A DNA stretch of 64,000 nucleotides from Pedobacter sp. Leaf216 (GCF_001421515.1 NZ_LMKM01000038.1:62312-126311); one strand, 5' to 3'; positions 34,182-44,942 are shown, counted from the first letter of the stretch. The notes: a model not told the origin generated them from the letters alone. Numbers and translations: made by a program.

Positions 34182-35570
34182 TTATAATTCTCTAACTGCC
34201 GCCTTAAACTGATTGCCGCGGTCCTCGTAATTTTTAAACAGATCGAAACTTGCACATGCAGGAGAAAGCAGTACCGCATCTCCACGCTTGGCCAGATGGA
34301 AAGCAATCTGCGCGGCCTCATCTGCTGAAAAAGTGTTTACAATTACCTCAACATCATCTTCGAATGCATCATGGATGCGCTTATTGTCTTTACCTAGACA
34401 AACAATGGCTTTCACCTTACTTTTTACAAGGTCTTTAAGCATATTATAATCGTTCCCTTTATCTACACCGCCCATGATGAGTACCACATCGCTTGTCATG
34501 CTCTCCAAAGCATACCATGTGGAGTTTACGTTTGTGGCCTTGCTGTCGTTTATGAAATCAATGCCTGAAATTTTGGCCACATGCTCTAACCTATGCTCAA
34601 TATTTTTGAAATTGCCCATGCTTTCGCGAATGGTCTCATTTCTCAACTCTAAAACTTTAGCTACAATGCCTGACGCCATAGAATTGTAAATGTTGTGCTT
34701 GCCTTGTAGGGCTAAATCTGAAATCGTCATGGTTAGTGGGTTATTAGGTTCTGTAAGGATATGGATAGTAGTTTCTTCTAAATACGCGCCCAGTTCAACT
34801 TTTTTTACAATTGAAAAAGGATAGGTTTTGGCCGATGGCCTGGCAATTGCCATGGCCTTCAGGCTCTCTTGGTCATCTGCGCAGTAAATAAAAATATCAT
34901 CTGCGGTCTGGTTTTGAACAATGCGCATTTTTGATGCCGCATAATTCTCCAGCTTGTATTCGTACCGGTCTAAATGATCGGGTGTAATGTTTAATAAAAC
35001 AGCGATATCTGCCTTAAATTCGAACATGTCATCAAGCATAAAGCTCGAAATCTCAAGTACATAATATTCATAATCTTCTGTAGCTACCTGAGCAGCAAAA
35101 CTCTGGCCGATGTTACCGGCCAGGCCTACGTTTAAACCTGCATTTTTAAGAATGTGATAGGTTAATAAGCTGGTGGTCGATTTACCGTTTGAACCCGTAA
35201 TGCAGATGGTTTTAGCAGCAGTATATCTTTTGGCAAATTCTATTTCGGATACAACAGGAATTCCTTTTGCAACCAGTTTTTTAATAATTGGCGCTGTAGG
35301 TGGAATGCCAGGACTTTTGATCACTTCATCAGCATTTAAAATCAGTGCTTCGGTATGCTGCTCAGATTCGAATGTGATAACAAGTTTTTCTAAAGCCGCT
35401 TTATATTTATCGGCAATGATTCCGAAATCGGACACAAAAACATCAAAACCTTTGGCCTGAGCCAGTTTTGCTGCACCAACCCCACTTTCGCCGGCCCCCA
35501 AAATTACCACACGGCGCTGCCCGGTCATCGCTGACTTAGTATTGCTTGATGTGATATTATTTGTGCTCAT
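34182..35570 (-). CDS. murD: UDP-N-acetylmuramoyl-L-alanine-D-glutamate ligase
   Basis: A 462-aa Mur ligase adding D-Glu. It has the N-terminal Rossmann motif RRVVILGAGESGVGAA, the ATP loop GSNGKSTTSLL, NITPDHLDRYE, and a C-terminal FSADEAAQIA region. The N-terminal ~18 residues before RRVVILG are a Ser/Asn-rich extension not needed by the fold; an internal Met (Met16) is an alternative start. It lies 34 bp after mraY and 15 bp before ftsW. Confidence 0.97.
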   Translation of the reverse strand: MSTNNITSSNTKSAMTGQRRVVILGAGESGVGAAKLAQAKGFDVFVSDFGIIADKYKAALEKLVITFESEQHTEALILNADEVIKSPGIPPTAPIIKKLVAKGIPVVSEIEFAKRYTAAKTICITGSNGKSTTSLLTYHILKNAGLNVGLAGNIGQSFAAQVATEDYEYYVLEISSFMLDDMFEFKADIAVLLNITPDHLDRYEYKLENYAASKMRIVQNQTADDIFIYCADDQESLKAMAIARPSAKTYPFSIVKKVELGAYLEETTIHILTEPNNPLTMTISDLALQGKHNIYNSMASGIVAKVLELRNETIRESMGNFKNIEHRLEHVAKISGIDFINDSKATNVNSTWYALESMTSDVVLIMGGVDKGNDYNMLKDLVKSKVKAIVCLGKDNKRIHDAFEDDVEVIVNTFSADEAAQIAFHLAKRGDAVLLSPACASFDLFKNYEDRGNQFKAAVREL

Positions 35571-35604
35571 TATTTTTAATTTATTTTTTACGCTATATTT
35601 TCGG

Positions 35605-36852
35605 CTATCTTAGTTTCAATGTTACAATGGTCATAATTGCAAGCATAATCCCGATAATCCAGAACCGTGTTACAATTTTGGCCTCATGGTATCCTTTTTT
35701 CTGGTAATGGTGGTGTAATGGTGACATTAGAAAAATCCTTCGCCCTTCGCCAAACTTCTTTTTGGTATACTTAAAATACGATACCTGCATAATTACCGAA
35801 ACGAGTTCTACCAGAAATATTCCGCATAAAATCGGGATTATCAATTCTTTGCGGATCATAATAGCAAATGAAGCGATGATCCCGCCAATGGCCAAACTTC
35901 CGGTATCGCCCATAAAAATCTGTGCAGGATATGAATTGTACCAGAGGAAACCAACACAAGACCCTACAAATGCACCTGCAAAAATCATCAGCTCTGCGGA
36001 GTTGGGTATGTACATGATGTTGAGGTAATCGGCCATAATGGTATTACCAGATACATAAGCCAAAATACCAAGCGTAATCCCGATCACCGCAGATGTACCT
36101 GTAGCCAAACCATCGATACCATCGGTGATATTTGCACCGTTTGATACGGCGGTAATAATAAATACCGTTACGATAAGAAAGATGAAAAAGGCATATTTTT
36201 GATAATCGCCACCCAAAAACTTAAGCACCTTTGCATAATCGAACTCATTGTTCTTATAAAAAGGCATGTTGGTTTTGGTTGATTTTACATCCTGCGTATA
36301 ATAAAAAGTTTCACCCTTCTGCCGTAACACCATCGGTGCGGAGGAAGTATTTTTTACATCATCCTGCACGGTTTCTCTTACCACAATATTTGGGTGAAAA
36401 TACATCGTACAGCCTACAATCAGGCCCAAACCTACCTGGCCAACCACTTTAAAACGGCCTGCTAAACCTTCTTTGTTCTTTTTGAAAACTTTAATGTAAT
36501 CATCCAGGAAACCAACAGCACCCATCCATACTGTGGTGATGATCATTAAAATCACATATATATTGGAAATATTGGCAAATAGTAATGTTGGAATAAGGAT
36601 GCCCAGCAGAATAATAATACCACCCATTGTAGGTGTGCCTTGCTTTTGCATTTGCCCCTCTAAACCTAAATTTCTTACAATTTCACCAACTTGTTTTTTA
36701 TGCAGATAATCAATCAATCTACGGCCGTAAACAGTGGTAATTACCAATGATAAAATAATGGAAATAGATGCGCGGAAGGTGATGTACTGAAACAACCTTA
36801 AACCAGGTATATCGTAATGCTTATGCAGGTATTCGAATAATAAATATAACAT
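35605..36852 (-). CDS. mraY: Phospho-N-acetylmuramoyl-pentapeptide transferase
   Basis: A 415-aa polytopic enzyme that makes lipid I from UDP-MurNAc-pentapeptide and undecaprenyl phosphate. Catalytic and metal residues appear in [18 protein letters not shown] (DD pair), [12 protein letters not shown], and [12 protein letters not shown]. It has about ten helices. The segment at residues ~170-225 is an insertion typical of Bacteroidota MraY (cytoplasmic loop). Its start overlaps the murE stop by one base. Confidence 0.97.
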   Translation of the reverse strand: MLYLLFEYLHKHYDIPGLRLFQYITFRASISIILSLVITTVYGRRLIDYLHKKQVGEIVRNLGLEGQMQKQGTPTMGGIIILLGILIPTLLFANISNIYVILMIITTVWMGAVGFLDDYIKVFKKNKEGLAGRFKVVGQVGLGLIVGCTMYFHPNIVVRETVQDDVKNTSSAPMVLRQKGETFYYTQDVKSTKTNMPFYKNNEFDYAKVLKFLGGDYQKYAFFIFLIVTVFIITAVSNGANITDGIDGLATGTSAVIGITLGILAYVSGNTIMADYLNIMYIPNSAELMIFAGAFVGSCVGFLWYNSYPAQIFMGDTGSLAIGGIIASFAIMIRKELIIPILCGIFLVELVSVIMQVSYFKYTKKKFGEGRRIFLMSPLHHHYQKKGYHEAKIVTRFWIIGIMLAIMTIVTLKLR

Positions 36853-38309
36853 TAGCTGATTGGTTTTAATTGTTCAAGTAAAATTTCCTTATCATCGAAA
36901 TGGTTCCTTACCCCATTAATTTCCTGGTATTTCTCGTGTCCTTTGCCGGCAATTAAAATAATGTCACCTGGTTTTGCCAAATGGCAGGCCGTTTTTATTG
37001 CTTCTTTTCTATCTAAAATGGAGAGGGTTTTGCGTTTGTTCGTTGGTGAAACGCCTTCTTCCATTTCATTAATAATCGTTTGCGGATCTTCGGTACGTGG
37101 ATTATCAGAGGTAAGAATTACTTTATCGCTCCAATCGCAAGCCACCTGAGCCATTATCGGGCGTTTGGTTTTATCCCTGTCTCCGCCACACCCAATTACC
37201 GTAATTACCTGTTCAGTGCCTTTTCGGATGTTGGCAATAGTGCTCAAAACATTCTGAACAGCATCAGGAGTATGCGCATAATCTACAATACCTATAATTT
37301 TATCTGCTGAGGTGATATAATCAAATCTTCCTTCGGCACCTGATAAACGGCTTAACAATGTCAATACCTTTAGCTTGTCCTGTTCCAGTAAAACTGCTGT
37401 TCCATAAACTGCCAAAAGGTTATAGGCGTTAAAAGAACCCACCAGTTTGAAGTATACGTCTTCGTTATCAATATCCAAATGCAATCCGCTGAACTGGTTT
37501 TCGATAATTTTCGCTTTAAAATCTGCCAGTTGTTTAAGTGCATAGGTTTTTTTATACGCTTTTGTGTTCTGCAACATCACCATACCATTTTTATCATCGA
37601 TATTGGTGAGTGCGAAGGCAGATTTAGGCAAACCATCAAAAAATGCCTTTTTAGCTTTTAAATAGGCATCAAAGGTTTTATGGAAATCCAAATGATCATG
37701 CGTCAGATTCGAAAATACGCCGCCTGCAAAAGTCAGCCCTTCAATTCTGTGTTGAGAAACCGCATGCGAACTTACTTCCATAAAACAATAATCGCAGCCT
37801 GCATCAACCATTTCTCTTAAAAGCTGGTTTAAGGCAATTGGATTTGGTGTAGTATGTGTAGCGGCAACAACAGTATCATTGATGTAATTTTCTACCGTTG
37901 ATAAAAGGCCTGTTTTATAACCTAAATCCTTAAACAGTTTGAAAAGAATTGTTGCAATAGTTGTTTTGCCATTTGTTCCGGTTATACCGATCAGCTTTAA
38001 ATCAGCAGATGGATTTCCAAAATAATTTCCGGCCATGATACCCAAAGCCACCGCAGTATTTTCTACTTTAATATAGGTAATTGTAAAATCATGACCCTCT
38101 GGTAAATTTTCGCAAACAATCACTGCCGCGCCCTGTGCAATGGTCTGTTCGATGAACAGGTGCCCATCGACTGCAGTGCCTACTATCGCAAAAAAAACAT
38201 CATCCTTACCTACTTTACGCGAATCGAAATTAAGCGCATTGATTTCCCTATCGGTTTTTCCAACCAATTCTTTAATCGTTATGCCGTAAAGTAAATCCTG
38301 TAATTGCAT
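36852..38309 (-). CDS. murE: UDP-N-acetylmuramoyl-L-alanyl-D-glutamate-2,6-diaminopimelate ligase
   Basis: A 485-aa Mur ligase adding the third stem residue. ATP loop [32 protein letters not shown] holds the carbamoyl-lysine region; the specificity motif [10 protein letters not shown] marks meso-diaminopimelate (DNPR) enzymes, as expected for Gram-negatives, so DapA in this window supplies its substrate. It follows the PBP gene by 68 bp and overlaps mraY by one base. Confidence 0.97.
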   Translation of the reverse strand: MQLQDLLYGITIKELVGKTDREINALNFDSRKVGKDDVFFAIVGTAVDGHLFIEQTIAQGAAVIVCENLPEGHDFTITYIKVENTAVALGIMAGNYFGNPSADLKLIGITGTNGKTTIATILFKLFKDLGYKTGLLSTVENYINDTVVAATHTTPNPIALNQLLREMVDAGCDYCFMEVSSHAVSQHRIEGLTFAGGVFSNLTHDHLDFHKTFDAYLKAKKAFFDGLPKSAFALTNIDDKNGMVMLQNTKAYKKTYALKQLADFKAKIIENQFSGLHLDIDNEDVYFKLVGSFNAYNLLAVYGTAVLLEQDKLKVLTLLSRLSGAEGRFDYITSADKIIGIVDYAHTPDAVQNVLSTIANIRKGTEQVITVIGCGGDRDKTKRPIMAQVACDWSDKVILTSDNPRTEDPQTIINEMEEGVSPTNKRKTLSILDRKEAIKTACHLAKPGDIILIAGKGHEKYQEINGVRNHFDDKEILLEQLKPIS

Positions 38310-38377
38310 TTTTTATTCCTTTATTAGCTTGTAGTAATTATCGGGTACTAAACCTTTAAACTTTACTACCTTCTGCC

Positions 38378-40480
38378 TTAATTCAACTCTATTTGTACGC
38401 CCAAACCTTTACCCACCTTTGTTCCGGCAATTATGGATTGACTGATTACTTTTCCAGAACCCAGAACTTTGGTTTTTAATCCTGCATTGCCCAGAAGGTA
38501 TAACGCATCTTTAAGTCCCATGCCGGCTACGTTTGGCATTACTCCTTTACGCTCGTTGTTCTCCTGAAAAATTGTACCTGCACTGGTATCTATAATATTG
38601 TAATACTCAGATTTCGAAGCAAAAAGCGGTTTAAAACCAAATGCCTTATACACTTTCTGAGTGGCTTTACTTTGCCCTGCTTTTGTAGGCGGATTACCTG
38701 TATTGCCTACCAAACGGGTTGGCATATCGTTATACATCTGCATATCGCTTGCGTAAATGCGGTCGGCAATTTCTCTAAAAACCGGACCGGACACCGTAGC
38801 ACCATAATAAGCCCCTTTTGGATCGTTGATTACCACGATCAAAGAATATTTAGGCTTATTTGCAGGAAAATAGCCCACAAAAGATGCCTGATATTGTTTA
38901 TTGGCTTTATATCCTTTGTTTGCATCAGCTACCTGCGCAGTTCCGGTTTTACCAGCAATTGGATATAAGGGATTGTAAACCACCTGCTTTCCACTTCCTT
39001 CAGTTACCACTCCTTCAAGCATTTTTTTGATTTTGCTTAAAGTAACATCTGAACAGATTTTATCATTGATCACCCTGGCTTTAAACTGTTCAATTGGGTT
39101 ACCCAGTCTTCTGATCTCTTTTACAAAAATTGGCGCTACCATTTTTCCGTTATTTGCAACCGCGTTGTACATGGTAAGCATCTTTAATGGTGTTAACTGC
39201 ATTTCATAACCATAAGCCATTTGCGGCAGGGTCATGTTTTTATTCCAGCTTCTGTTGGTTTTAGGATTTTTTACCACCGGCATTGCCTCTCCAGGAATCT
39301 GTAAATCCATTTTCTGGTTCAAATGCCAATCATACAGGTGATCGGTAAATTTTATCGGATCGTTGCCATAATGCATATTGATCAGCTTTGCAATTGCAGC
39401 ATTTGAAGAAGTTTCAAAGGCTTTTTTCGCCGTAACGGTTTCAATTTTCGGGTGAGAATCTGTAATCAGCTTTCCAGGGATCTGGTAGTAACCCGTTCCG
39501 ATCATCGTATTGGTATCGATAAGCTTATCTTCTAAAAGTGCCATGTAAGAGGCAAGTTTAAAAGTTGATCCAGGATCCTGGTTACCGGCAATAGCATAAT
39601 TAAACTTCTCTTTATATACGCCTTCTTCCACTTTAGAGAAATTGGCTACCGCGCGGATCTCTCCGGTTGCCACTTCCATCAATATTACCGTGCCATGATC
39701 GGCCTGTGATTTGATCAGCTGTTTTTCCAATGCACTCTGTGCCAGATCCTGCATGTTCACATCAATGGTCGAAATAATATCTGCCCCATCTTTTGGTGCC
39801 ACCTCGGCCTCTTCGTTCACCGGAATATAAACACCCCCGGCAATACGCTGCATTAATCTCTTTCCGGTTTCACCGTTAATGTATTCTTTATACGCACCTT
39901 CTAAACCTACACCGTTTTTAACATTTTCGTTTTTGTAACCGATGGTACGGGCGGCCAAAGCCTGAAAAGGAAGAATCCGTTTGTTCTGTTGAACCGCGAT
40001 TAAACCACCACTGAACTTACCGATGTTATATAAAGGAAAACTCCTGATGGTTTTAAGATCAGCATAGCCCACTTTACGGTGGATCAATAAATAACGGGCA
40101 CTATCCTGACGGCCTTTACGCAGATAACGGGCATATTCTTTAGCTGTTTTATCCTGGAATAGCTGCGAAAGTTTAAAACCCAGCGAGTCTACTTTTTCGT
40201 TGAATACTTTATCCTCAGCAATACCACCAGCAAACATATCCATACGAAGTTCATATTCCGGTATAGAGGTAGCCAATAAACTCCCGTCGTTAGAATAAAT
40301 ATTCCCACGGGTGGCCTCTACGTTCACATAGCGTGTAGAAAGGCTATCGGCCATTGCCTTCCATTTTTTTCCTTGCACAAACTGCACCTGACCGAGGCGT
40401 AAAAACACCGCGAAAGCAAAAAGCACAATTAAGCCAAATGCCAGATATACACGAAGCAAGATGTTTGCTCTAATATTCAT
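38378..40480 (-). CDS. ftsI: Septal penicillin-binding protein (FtsI-type transpeptidase) with PASTA domain
   Basis: A ~700-aa class B PBP: one N-terminal helix (residues ~10-32), PBP dimerisation domain, then a transpeptidase with SxxK Ser309-Lys312 (PGSTFK), SSN (ETSSNAAIAKL) and KTG (GKTGTAQVAD) motifs, numbering from the longer start at 40492. The C-terminal ~60 residues form one PASTA domain (MPNVAGMGLKDALYLLGNAG). It cross-links septal peptidoglycan with FtsW. I prefer Met5 (40480, MNIRANILL) as start since it reduces the overlap with ftsL, whose stop is at 40470. Proteobacterial FtsI lacks PASTA; its presence here is usual for Bacteroidota. Confidence 0.95.
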   Translation of the reverse strand: MNIRANILLRVYLAFGLIVLFAFAVFLRLGQVQFVQGKKWKAMADSLSTRYVNVEATRGNIYSNDGSLLATSIPEYELRMDMFAGGIAEDKVFNEKVDSLGFKLSQLFQDKTAKEYARYLRKGRQDSARYLLIHRKVGYADLKTIRSFPLYNIGKFSGGLIAVQQNKRILPFQALAARTIGYKNENVKNGVGLEGAYKEYINGETGKRLMQRIAGGVYIPVNEEAEVAPKDGADIISTIDVNMQDLAQSALEKQLIKSQADHGTVILMEVATGEIRAVANFSKVEEGVYKEKFNYAIAGNQDPGSTFKLASYMALLEDKLIDTNTMIGTGYYQIPGKLITDSHPKIETVTAKKAFETSSNAAIAKLINMHYGNDPIKFTDHLYDWHLNQKMDLQIPGEAMPVVKNPKTNRSWNKNMTLPQMAYGYEMQLTPLKMLTMYNAVANNGKMVAPIFVKEIRRLGNPIEQFKARVINDKICSDVTLSKIKKMLEGVVTEGSGKQVVYNPLYPIAGKTGTAQVADANKGYKANKQYQASFVGYFPANKPKYSLIVVINDPKGAYYGATVSGPVFREIADRIYASDMQMYNDMPTRLVGNTGNPPTKAGQSKATQKVYKAFGFKPLFASKSEYYNIIDTSAGTIFQENNERKGVMPNVAGMGLKDALYLLGNAGLKTKVLGSGKVISQSIIAGTKVGKGLGVQIELN

Positions 40481-40892
40481 CGCTTTTAACAATTATTTTT
40501 TTTGGTGGTTCAATCAGTTCTTTTATTCCAAGGGTATCTACCTTTTTGGCAACCTCTGTCAATTTGCTTTTAAACATCAGGTCGGCCTTTAGCGATTTAT
40601 ACTCCCATCTTAATTCTTTTACTTCTTTATTTAATTTATCAATACGGCGAACATTGTTTACCGCAAAGTGGCTGTTGGCAATGTAAACCATGCCTAATAG
40701 GGCCAAAAAACACAAATAAGGCAAAGCATCAGTTGCCGCCTCCTTACTTACCAATCCATCATTAAAAAGCTTGCTGATAAAGGAATTACTATCCATTTTT
40801 TCTTCAGCAGTTTTTGGCCTTTTGGGCGCCGCCTTTAGCTCCGGTTCAGGCCCTATCTCCTCTTCTTCTATCTCTTCCCTGAACCTGTTCAT
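40470..40892 (-). CDS. ftsL: Cell division protein FtsL-like
   Basis: A 140-aa bitopic protein: an acidic/basic cytoplasmic N-tail (EEIEEEEIGPEPEL), one helix (residues ~68-88, ALPYLCFLALLGMVYIA), then a leucine-rich periplasmic coiled coil (NNVRRIDKLNKEVKELRWEYKSLKADL). FtsL pairs with FtsB and FtsQ and activates FtsWI. Position between rsmH and the PBP gene is diagnostic. Its start overlaps the rsmH stop by 4 bases. The family has little sequence conservation, so placement rests on topology and context. Confidence 0.9.
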   Translation of the reverse strand: MNRFREEIEEEEIGPEPELKAAPKRPKTAEEKMDSNSFISKLFNDGLVSKEAATDALPYLCFLALLGMVYIANSHFAVNNVRRIDKLNKEVKELRWEYKSLKADLMFKSKLTEVAKKVDTLGIKELIEPPKKIIVKSDEY

Positions 40893-41794
40893 ATCTTTTC
40901 GGCAATTCTTAGTTTCGCACTACGTGCCCTGTTGTTTTGGGCAATTTCCTCATCAGTGGCAATAATCGCTTTGCGTGTAATTACATTAAAGGGCTTTTGT
41001 TGATTTCCGAAGAAGTCTTTTTCTACCTCGCCCTGAAATTTGCCTTTTGCCATAAAGTTTTTTACCGGTCTATCTTCCAACGAGTGGTAAGACATCACCA
41101 CCAAATGACCTCCGGGCTTTAAAACATCGGCAGCCTGCAGTAAAAAATCTTCAAGCACCTGAATTTCAGCATTCACTTCTATACGCAAGGCCTGAAAAAC
41201 CTGCGCTAAATATTTATTTTCTTTTCCTTTTGGGATGTAACCGGCAATAGCAGTTTTTAAACTATTGATATCGGTAAATGGCTGCTCCAAACGTGCGGTA
41301 ACAATGGCACGCGCTAAAGACTTTGCATTTTTCACCTCTCCATAAATTCCGAAAATTTTATGCAGCTTATCTTCAGTATAGGTATTTAGAATTTCGGCAG
41401 CGGTTAAATTGCGGTGCTGATCCATACGCATATCCAGATCGGCATTATGGCGGATGGAAAAACCACGCTGTGGCACATCAAACTGATGAGAGGAAACGCC
41501 AAGATCGGCAAGAATTCCATCAACTTGTTTGAAACCTTTTAAACGGAGGTTATTTTTAAGAAAACCAAAGTTCTGATCGATAAAAATGAAACGTTCATCA
41601 GCAGGGATATTCGCCTGTGCATCAGGATCCTGATCAAAAGCAATTAACCGGCCTTTCGGGCCTAAATGTTTCAAAATCTCTCTGGAGTGCCCGCCACCAC
41701 CAAAGGTAACATCAACATACACGCCTTCAGGGTCAATATTTAAACCATCGATACAAGGCTGCAACATTACCGGCACGTGGTAATTATTCTCCAT
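40889..41794 (-). CDS. rsmH: 16S rRNA (cytosine1402-N4)-methyltransferase
   Basis: A 301-aa SAM-dependent methyltransferase (formerly MraW) modifying C1402 in the ribosomal P site. Motifs: YHVPVMLQPCIDGL at the start, VDVTFGGGGHSREIL (SAM loop), ILADLGVSSHQFD, MRMDQ, and late VMSYHSLEDRPVK. Normal length. It overlaps the end of mraZ by 11 bp, which suggests coupling, and precedes ftsL. Confidence 0.97.
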   Translation of the reverse strand: MENNYHVPVMLQPCIDGLNIDPEGVYVDVTFGGGGHSREILKHLGPKGRLIAFDQDPDAQANIPADERFIFIDQNFGFLKNNLRLKGFKQVDGILADLGVSSHQFDVPQRGFSIRHNADLDMRMDQHRNLTAAEILNTYTEDKLHKIFGIYGEVKNAKSLARAIVTARLEQPFTDINSLKTAIAGYIPKGKENKYLAQVFQALRIEVNAEIQVLEDFLLQAADVLKPGGHLVVMSYHSLEDRPVKNFMAKGKFQGEVEKDFFGNQQKPFNVITRKAIIATDEEIAQNNRARSAKLRIAEKI

Positions 41795-42251
41795 CTGCGC
41801 CTCCCTTCTTATCGCCCATTACTTTTTGGGCCAGGTTTGCAAAATTTGCAGGTACATCATCAAAAATATCTTCGTAAGATTTTTTGTCCCACACTTCTAT
41901 ACGGTCCAGCTGACAAGCCAAAACAAGATCACTTCCGATGCCTGCGTATTCTACCAATGATTTCGGCAAAAGCACACGACCGGCAGCATCAAGGGAAAGT
42001 TCGGTTGCGCCGCGGGTAAATGCCCTTACAAATGCACGGTTTTCCTGATCGTAGATATTAAGTTTGGCAAGATCGGCCACAACCGCATCCCAAACATTTT
42101 TAGGATAGATAACCAGGTTTTTCTCAAAACCACGGTTAATAATGAGCCCATCATTCTCAGCATTAGGCAATTGTTTCTTAAGCGCAGCAGGTACCATAAG
42201 GCGGCCCTTTGCGTCAAGTTTACAATCGAATTCTCCTAAAAGTTGGGTCAT
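41784..42251 (-). CDS. mraZ: Transcriptional regulator MraZ
   Basis: A 155-aa protein of two SpoVT-AbrB-like MraZ repeats: GEFDCKLDAKGRLMVPAALK (residues ~5-24) and RGATELSLDAAGRVLLPKSL (~85-104). MraZ forms a ring that binds repeats upstream of its own promoter and represses or tunes the dcw operon. Suitable repeats lie at 42295-42320. It is the first gene of the cluster and overlaps rsmH. Confidence 0.96.
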   Translation of the reverse strand: MTQLLGEFDCKLDAKGRLMVPAALKKQLPNAENDGLIINRGFEKNLVIYPKNVWDAVVADLAKLNIYDQENRAFVRAFTRGATELSLDAAGRVLLPKSLVEYAGIGSDLVLACQLDRIEVWDKKSYEDIFDDVPANFANLAQKVMGDKKGGADGE

Positions 42252-42294
42252 AGTGGTATCTACACTTTTTATCTAGTGTAAAAGTAAATAGTTC

Positions 42295-42336
42295 TACCAC
42301 TTTTTACCACTTTTTACCACAAAAAAGTTTTCCACA
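42295..42336 (-). promoter_or_regulatory. MraZ-type operator repeats plus a DnaA-box-like site upstream of mraZ
   Basis: Minus strand: three tandem GTGG units in GTGGTAAAAA-type 10-base steps (complements ending at 42300, 42310 and 42320). Known MraZ operators are short direct repeats spaced by one helical turn, and AAAGTGG-type in Mycoplasma. Next to them is TTTTCCACA (42328-42336), a DnaA-box-like sequence. The distance to the mraZ ATG is about 45 bases. Confidence 0.65.
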
Positions 42337-42905
42337 TCCTTTTTGTTACATTTTGGGTGAGGTAAGATAGATAGAATATCCCATTCAGCATACATAGAAA
42401 CACATTAATCACTGATAATTAACGGATTAAAAATATTTCGGATTAAAGTGTCAGGCTGTCCCATTTTTCTTCGAAATTCTATATTTTAACTAAAAATTGC
42501 TGATTTACAGTGATTAATCGGTGAGAAATCTGCCCAGTTTTTATTCAGAAAACTGGTTGAAAATTAAAAATGAAGCAAGGGAAGAATTGTCCTTTCCGAA
42601 ATCGAATTCAATTGGAATCCTTCATTTATATTGTCTTTTTTGTTAGCCACTATTGCTGCTTTTAGTTTTTAATACACAGAATTGCCTTATGCTGAATAAC
42701 TTCAACAATACAAACGAAGCATATAGTGTGATGAATTAAAAACGGAGGAAGAAACTTTCATTAATCTTTATACCGGGATCGCGGGTGGTATAAGAATCCG
42801 CACCATTTCTTTTGTTCATGTGGTTACCGATCATAGGGATAAAAGTGTAAGCATTGGATTTTAATTATTGGTAAATTTTATTACTTTAGGTTAATCCCAT
42901 AAATT
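42337..42905. other. Intergenic stretch without a supportable gene
   Basis: AT-rich, between the divergent mraZ and mechanosensitive-channel genes. An open 44-codon frame without a start (42734-42862, TFINLYTGIAGGIRIR) could be a fragment of a lost gene, but nothing upstream supports it. No RNA gene or repeat is recognised. Promoters of both genes must lie here. Confidence 0.5.
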
Positions 42906-44786
42906 ATGTCCAGAATTTTCATCTTCCTTGTTTCGCTATTTTGCATCCAATCTTTTACTTCTTCCGCACAACAGGACAGCGCTCGAACAAAGCCTGACAG
43001 TTCAGCCATAAAAAGACTGGATAATGATTTGGATAGGGTGAGTCAATTATCTGCCGAACGCCTTTCTGATTCGTTAAAACGGTCTGAACTTGAAAGACGC
43101 GTGAATACTTTGGGTGCTTCTGAAAAATCTGAGCGGGCCGCATTGCTTTCGGAACTTTCTTTATTGAAGAAAAAGGATTCGGTACACCGTTCACGCCAGC
43201 AACATCAAATAGATTCGCTCCGGGCTATTATTAAAGGTGTTCCGGTTATTTTTCATTCAGATACGCTTTATTACGTTTATGCCAAACTTGGAAGTTTCAG
43301 TGCTCTCGACCGCGCGCGGGCTGTTGTGGAAAGGCTGGAACGTATTGGAGATGCCCCGGAGTTTTCGATGGATTCGCTCAGATTAAGTTCTGCCGAACAA
43401 TCTACCGATTTACTTTATGGCCGCAACCTCTTATTATCCATTACCGAGCAGGATGCGTTATGGGCAAGAACCGATCTTACCATTTACGCGAACGGGATTA
43501 GAAAAAAAGTATCATCAGCAGTACAACAATATAGAAAAGACAATAGCTGGCGGGTTATTCTTGAAGAAATTTTACTCACCATATTGGTTATTGTTGTGGT
43601 GATTACACTCATTTACCTGATTAACAAACTCTTTAAAAAGCTGTCAAAAAAAATTCTTTCCATAGAAAGATTTTCAGGGAAAGGGATCAGGATTAAAAAT
43701 TACGAGCTATTGGATGCTGCGCATCAGCAACATGTTATTACATTGATTTTAAAGATTGTCCGGTTTGCTGTCATCCTGATTGTCATTTATTTAGCTTTTC
43801 CTGTTTTGTTCGGTATTTTTCCCTTCACCCGCGATCTTTCCGTGAATCTACTGGGTTACATTCTCAGTCCGCTAAAGAAAATCGGAATTTCCGTATGGAA
43901 TTATATCCCCGATCTGATGACGATACTGGTGCTGTTGGTGGTTTTTCGCTATGTGATCCGTTTTGTACACTTTATCAAAGTAGAAATTGAGCGTGGAAAA
44001 CTCACTATTCCAGGCTTTTATAAGGATTGGGCAAATCCGACCTACCAGATCATCAGGGTGTTGATTTTAGCTTTTATGCTTATTGTTATTTTCCCGTATT
44101 TGCCAGGCTCTGATTCAGGTGTTTTCAAAGGAGTATCAGTATTTATGGGCGTACTTTTTACTTTTGGATCGGCAGGTGCACTGGGGAATGTGGTTGCGGG
44201 GCTTGTGCTCACTTATATGCGGGCATTCAAAATCGGCGATCGTGTAAAAATTGGTGATGTTACGGGTGATATTACTGAAAAAACATTATTGGTGACCCGT
44301 GTACGTACCATTCAGAACGAAATCGTATCAATACCGAACTCCACCGTAATGAGTAACCATACCGTAAATTTTAGCATAGAAGCTGCCGACAAGGGACTTA
44401 TTGTAAATACTACAGTTACCATTGGTTATGATGTTCCCTGGAGACAGGTACATCAACTGCTAATAGATGCGGCGCTTGCCACTCCGCTTATTGAAGCTGA
44501 ACCGTTGCCTTATGTACTCCAAACCAGCCTTGACGATTATTATGTTAGCTACCGTTTAAATGCCTATACAAAATCACCAAATAAACAGGCGGTAATTTAT
44601 TCAGGGCTTCATGCCAATATTCAGGATAAATTTAATGAGGCCAGGGTGGAAATCATGTCGCCACATTATAAAGCACTCAGAGACGGAAATGCAACGACGA
44701 TACCGCAGGATTATTTGCCTAACAATTATCAGGCTCCGCCCTTTCGCACTGAAACCAAAAAAGGTAAAGACGTTGATATTGAATGA
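42906..44786 (+). CDS. MscS-family mechanosensitive ion channel
   Basis: A 626-aa channel. It has a signal peptide (to ~residue 21, TSSAQQ), a periplasmic helical region with coiled-coil character (~30-190, EKSERAALLSELSLLKKKD), then about five membrane helices (~215-245, 290-320, 345-365, 385-410, 415-445) and an MscS domain with pore-lining helix AGALGNVVAGLVLTYMRAF, followed by the beta domain FKIGDRVKIGDVTGDI. Such channels release osmolytes at hypo-osmotic shock. Larger than E. coli MscS (286 aa), of the extended MscS-like class. Single gene. Confidence 0.93.
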   Translation: MSRIFIFLVSLFCIQSFTSSAQQDSARTKPDSSAIKRLDNDLDRVSQLSAERLSDSLKRSELERRVNTLGASEKSERAALLSELSLLKKKDSVHRSRQQHQIDSLRAIIKGVPVIFHSDTLYYVYAKLGSFSALDRARAVVERLERIGDAPEFSMDSLRLSSAEQSTDLLYGRNLLLSITEQDALWARTDLTIYANGIRKKVSSAVQQYRKDNSWRVILEEILLTILVIVVVITLIYLINKLFKKLSKKILSIERFSGKGIRIKNYELLDAAHQQHVITLILKIVRFAVILIVIYLAFPVLFGIFPFTRDLSVNLLGYILSPLKKIGISVWNYIPDLMTILVLLVVFRYVIRFVHFIKVEIERGKLTIPGFYKDWANPTYQIIRVLILAFMLIVIFPYLPGSDSGVFKGVSVFMGVLFTFGSAGALGNVVAGLVLTYMRAFKIGDRVKIGDVTGDITEKTLLVTRVRTIQNEIVSIPNSTVMSNHTVNFSIEAADKGLIVNTTVTIGYDVPWRQVHQLLIDAALATPLIEAEPLPYVLQTSLDDYYVSYRLNAYTKSPNKQAVIYSGLHANIQDKFNEARVEIMSPHYKALRDGNATTIPQDYLPNNYQAPPFRTETKKGKDVDIE

Positions 44787-44942
44787 GTTGATGGATAGTT
44801 TTTAATGTATGAAAGGGATATTCATCACATCAAAATCTCGCTTTATAGTCGAGCCTGTAGATGTGTTGTTTAATATCTGCAACACTTCCCCACAAGCTCG
44901 AAATAACAAATTAAGTTCTTCTTCGCTAATCAATACAACTAA

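Noticed and set aside
42734-42862. Open frame TFINLYTGIAGGIRIR upstream of the mechanosensitive channel gene
   Set aside because: It has no start codon and the upstream sequence is full of stops. It may be a fragment, but evidence is too thin to call a gene.
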